Notes under the pieces: generated by a model | Seen by the model: the letters and a program-made list of their open reading frames with translations, nothing else | What the model was told of the DNA's origin: nothing | Databases searched by the model: none | Program-made: the position numbers and the translations under genes | Source of the DNA: an uncultured Acetatifactor sp. | Lineage (GTDB): Bacteria > Bacillota > Clostridia > Lachnospirales > Lachnospiraceae | DNA: 34,594 nt | NCBI GenBank assembly: GCA_910586215.1 | Contig: CAJUGH010000040.1 | Span: 1 to 34,594, forward strand | Direction of reading: 5' to 3' | Shown: positions 34,301 to 34,594 of the stretch, piece by piece | Layout: every line of letters begins with the position of its first letter | How positions within the stretch are numbered: position 1 is the stretch's first letter

Positions 34301-34594
34301 CCTATGACGAGGTGCACAGGCTGTCCTCCGTGACCACCCCCCTGGGCTACCGGACGGAATTCGCCTACAGTGTGGGAAATGACATCCTGGAGGAGACGGA
34401 CAGCCTGGGCCGTACCACCCGGTATGCCTATGACATCCTCCACAACCTGGTACAGGCTACAGACCCGGAGGGCGGCGTGACCGCCTACGGCTATGACGTG
34501 CGGAACAACCGCACCGCCGCCACCAATGCCCTGGGGAATACCTTCACCTTTGCCTACGATAAAGTGGACCGGATGACCACCGTCACAGACCCGG
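28351..34594 (+). CDS. Giant secreted RHS/YD-repeat protein (5' part; runs off the window)
   Basis: The frame stays open for 2081 codons to the window end. A signal peptide (about 1-32, hydrophobic LAALLLSMALLL) is followed by a Pro/Glu/Ser/Asp-rich spacer with three 23-residue repeats (about 75-142). A beta-rich region follows, then a DNRLRE-like domain (about 450-650, with FDVTEEVSAWINGT and NHGFVMKA). A LysM-like segment (about 805-848, IALHYGVETDTIM) and a DUF6531-like entry (PVNLNTGNFY near 880, then FTISRAYNS and LGYGWSTPLDERL) lead into about 50 YD repeats from residue 1010. Such repeats build a hollow beta shell that encloses a C-terminal toxin or effector in RHS, WapA and Tc proteins. 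That end, and any immunity gene, lie beyond the window. AAGGGAG precedes the start by eight bases. Confidence 0.9.
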   Translation, partial: MRNTRHGKDFRRLAALLLSMALLLTDATLVNAAEAAVNAPAVSPEGTMDFSVPEDTGDGDQKETTDPSEQDGSPDGAEGEGQEGSTASPEPTETDSPDGAEGEGQEGSTASPAPTETASPDGAEGEGQEGSTASPAPTDPSDPDTQDPAADGNGTDIPGSDTAFPSVSDGDAALPSVSDGDAALPGREPERFHEEAVPEDYGTLVSYDAYSRTYHVDGDSYITVIGNDGSTYIDEDGLLQSVDNRLVQEESALFSLMGAGSTAYRNSAGDYTVLFPGDMGTGGTDAGEAQTGTAGYGTPETGAGITILSGGHAMILYPAEGTFRDGLVRDNAIRYSNVFPDIDYQYTVLGDSVKEDIILLSRTSKNTFSYLVDADGLEAALVNNTLFLYEDGTDPETGAVFVLEAPEMEDAAGEVSFGIRMSLEERADGMYLVTVSPDTAWLDDPARVYPVRIDPTAVQVTGSAIRIACAEEGSPNTVIGDNQYPYVGYDDGITSGNYAGFGSRHLNCRSYFAIDYDFSKLTAEAEIVSATFQVYQKTRWSKGTSEFGLYGVEEPWQVKGLTWNNQLAYSHYFLDAQNATTTRGQALSFDVTEEVSAWINGTAENHGFVMKAQVEAPNREAADAGVKMQCEVFYNNSSSRYAPKLVLSWTGELTDLDAMSLDDTTIEIYPVVERKGDKSTSTLGVVAHGLARAGSTVHYSLVNGTTGETVAATSLQYPDSGLYAGAFPTAMEYKRRLSNWQSEVFSNLVPGQLYYIEAYAEGPLEVPGTGEGSGAGDGTGSTVTGPIVKGATVTSDTFLIYREGALDLIPRIALHYGVETDTIMADMRMQDALTKEGNLLFIRNPGNTAPYTAGELPLFYKAIVDGLLLGRAQDCEYGFEPVNLNTGNFYMEQTDAANADLGGDFTISRAYNSLGAGYKGSLGYGWSTPLDERLGELADGSLLWLRGTGNIVTFQKNETGYSAPAGQDYALEETEGGYAIKDLDTLEIYLFSAYGLLTAREDLYGNRTTYAYDMDLRLRAVNTPSGKSYGIALDGENRITAITLPDGGTVSYAYDGEGNLSSVTDPAGDSLRFEYDSAHRMTAWYDENGHQVVKNTYDGEGRVIKQEDAEGAVVTLSYETTGEGHAGVTRATDALGNVTLYHYDTQGRTTGIEYPDGTREGRSYDVQGHLSAVTDRQGVTTTYTYDTQGHLLTETRQDGTLRRYSYTAAGLPETVTDFDGAMTRYVYDGKNRVTSITDPEGGITSYAYDVMNRVTGSTDPEGHTTSYTYEGSGACPVSMTDGEGNTWRYTYDAMNRSTSATDPEGHTARSAYNAKGWNIKETDAEGNSTIYTFDKAGAVTAITDREGSTSSFAYDRMNRMLSGKDPLGNTLAYTYDANGNKITETDAEGNTTSYTYDAMGRVASVTDPEGGITSYTYDAAGRILTVTDRTGAVTSCTYDLVTGAVLSVTDARGSVTTYENDALGRVTRILYPDGSKVSYAYDRLGRVVSTTDQLGTTTTLSYDRNGNLVSIREGGDKVYIYEYDARNLLVRTTDPLGGVCAYIYDGAGNLVSATNELGSTTAYAYDALDRLVSVTDALGGVLSYTYDKEDRPLSVATPEGRQTTFAYDAIGQMTAQTDPAGNRTTYTYDGISRLLSAADQEGTTAAYKYDKNSLLVEETDALSNGHSYTYDKEGRVLTDTYPNGEKETWTYLPTGQAATHTDRYGVRTTCYYDAMGRVTLAVDTAGNRMSYEYDAAGNLVRQTDVLGRSALYGYDAYGRATSVTDVDGAVTTYAYDACDRLVQVTDPAGNVTTYAYDAAGNLTGLTKPGEAAYAYTYDALSRLCGKVDPEGAATSFAYDRDGNLTAHVDGNGVETAYGYDALGRLVSYTDGNGGVTAYAYDTRSRLASITTPEGITESYGHDAVGNLTSVTDGTGETWRYTYDRLYRLVRQTSPLGAQETYTYDKHDVVTSVTDALGAVTLYKTNANGQVVKQTNANGGAYVYAYDEVHRLSSVTTPLGYRTEFAYSVGNDILEETDSLGRTTRYAYDILHNLVQATDPEGGVTAYGYDVRNNRTAATNALGNTFTFAYDKVDRMTTVTDP
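28572..28778 (+). repeat. Three 69-bp in-frame tandem repeats
   Basis: Copies start at 28572, 28641 and 28710, exactly 69 bases apart, and differ by only a few bases. The third diverges in its last bases. Each encodes 23 residues of the type DGAEGEGQEGSTASP plus a PTET-like end. The copy number can change by slippage without shifting the frame. Confidence 0.9.
31375..34594 (+). repeat. About 50 YD repeats (RHS repeat array)
   Basis: Units of about 21 residues (63 bases) follow the pattern TY-x-YD-x-x-GR-x-x-S-V-TDP-x-G. The array shows both near-consensus units and degenerate ones (for example around 31680-31740 and 34230-34270). Codon repetition is high, which also creates long open frames on the opposite strand. 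Confidence 0.93.

Noticed and set aside
31375..34594. Regular 63-base periodicity that might suggest a CRISPR or satellite array
   Set aside because: The period matches the 21-residue YD repeat in an uninterrupted coding frame, and the units differ at synonymous and variable positions.

Overview
The window looks like a chromosomal stretch from a gut clostridium of the Lachnospiraceae type. The reasons are the many MKKK-type lipoproteins with Ser/Glu-rich linkers, sugar importers of the CUT1 class without their own ATPase, YesM/YesN-type two-component systems, AGGAGG ribosome binding sites, sigma-A promoters and moderate GC content. The family assignment is inference from gene style, not a database match. 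No rRNA, tRNA, CRISPR array or insertion sequence was seen.

Left edge (1-4620): a complete tyrosine recombinase on the minus strand has a promoter bracketed by an 11-bp inverted repeat. A GC-rich gap follows, then a sigma-A promoter driving two translationally coupled genes for paralogous AAA-ATPase/PD-(D/E)XK nuclease-fold proteins of unknown function.

Sugar-use block 1 (4709-16476): a GH31 alpha-glycosidase ending in a strong terminator; a DeoR-family repressor whose promoter carries three phased direct repeats; and an MFS transporter with purine-rich, low-complexity DNA before its start and in its central loop. Then come two LplB/YtcP-like permeases, an LplA-like binding lipoprotein, and a YesM/YesN sensor-regulator pair. 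This is the usual arrangement for import and hydrolysis of a host- or plant-derived oligosaccharide, with extracellular sensing.

Minus-strand block (22553 down to 16686): a second sensor kinase and full-length YesN regulator, then a hemerythrin protein fused to a CheX-like phosphatase domain, then a membrane protein made of two copies of a PF06541-like domain.

Sugar-use block 2 (22863-27119, divergent from the kinase): binding lipoprotein, attenuator-like terminator, permease with a helical N-terminal extension, a cytoplasmic discoidin-like carbohydrate-binding protein, second permease, terminator. The two importers probably share an MsmX/UgpC-type ATPase encoded elsewhere.

Right edge (27120-34594): a repeat-rich structured intergenic element, an ECF-type sigma factor, and the first 2081 codons of a giant secreted RHS/YD-repeat protein whose C-terminal end lies beyond the window. 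Its upstream region holds repeated TGTCAAAA boxes.

The most unusual items are the hemerythrin-CheX fusion, the discoidin gene inside an ABC importer operon, the triple direct-repeat operator of the DeoR gene, the structured element at about 27168-27397, and the modular N-terminus of the RHS protein.
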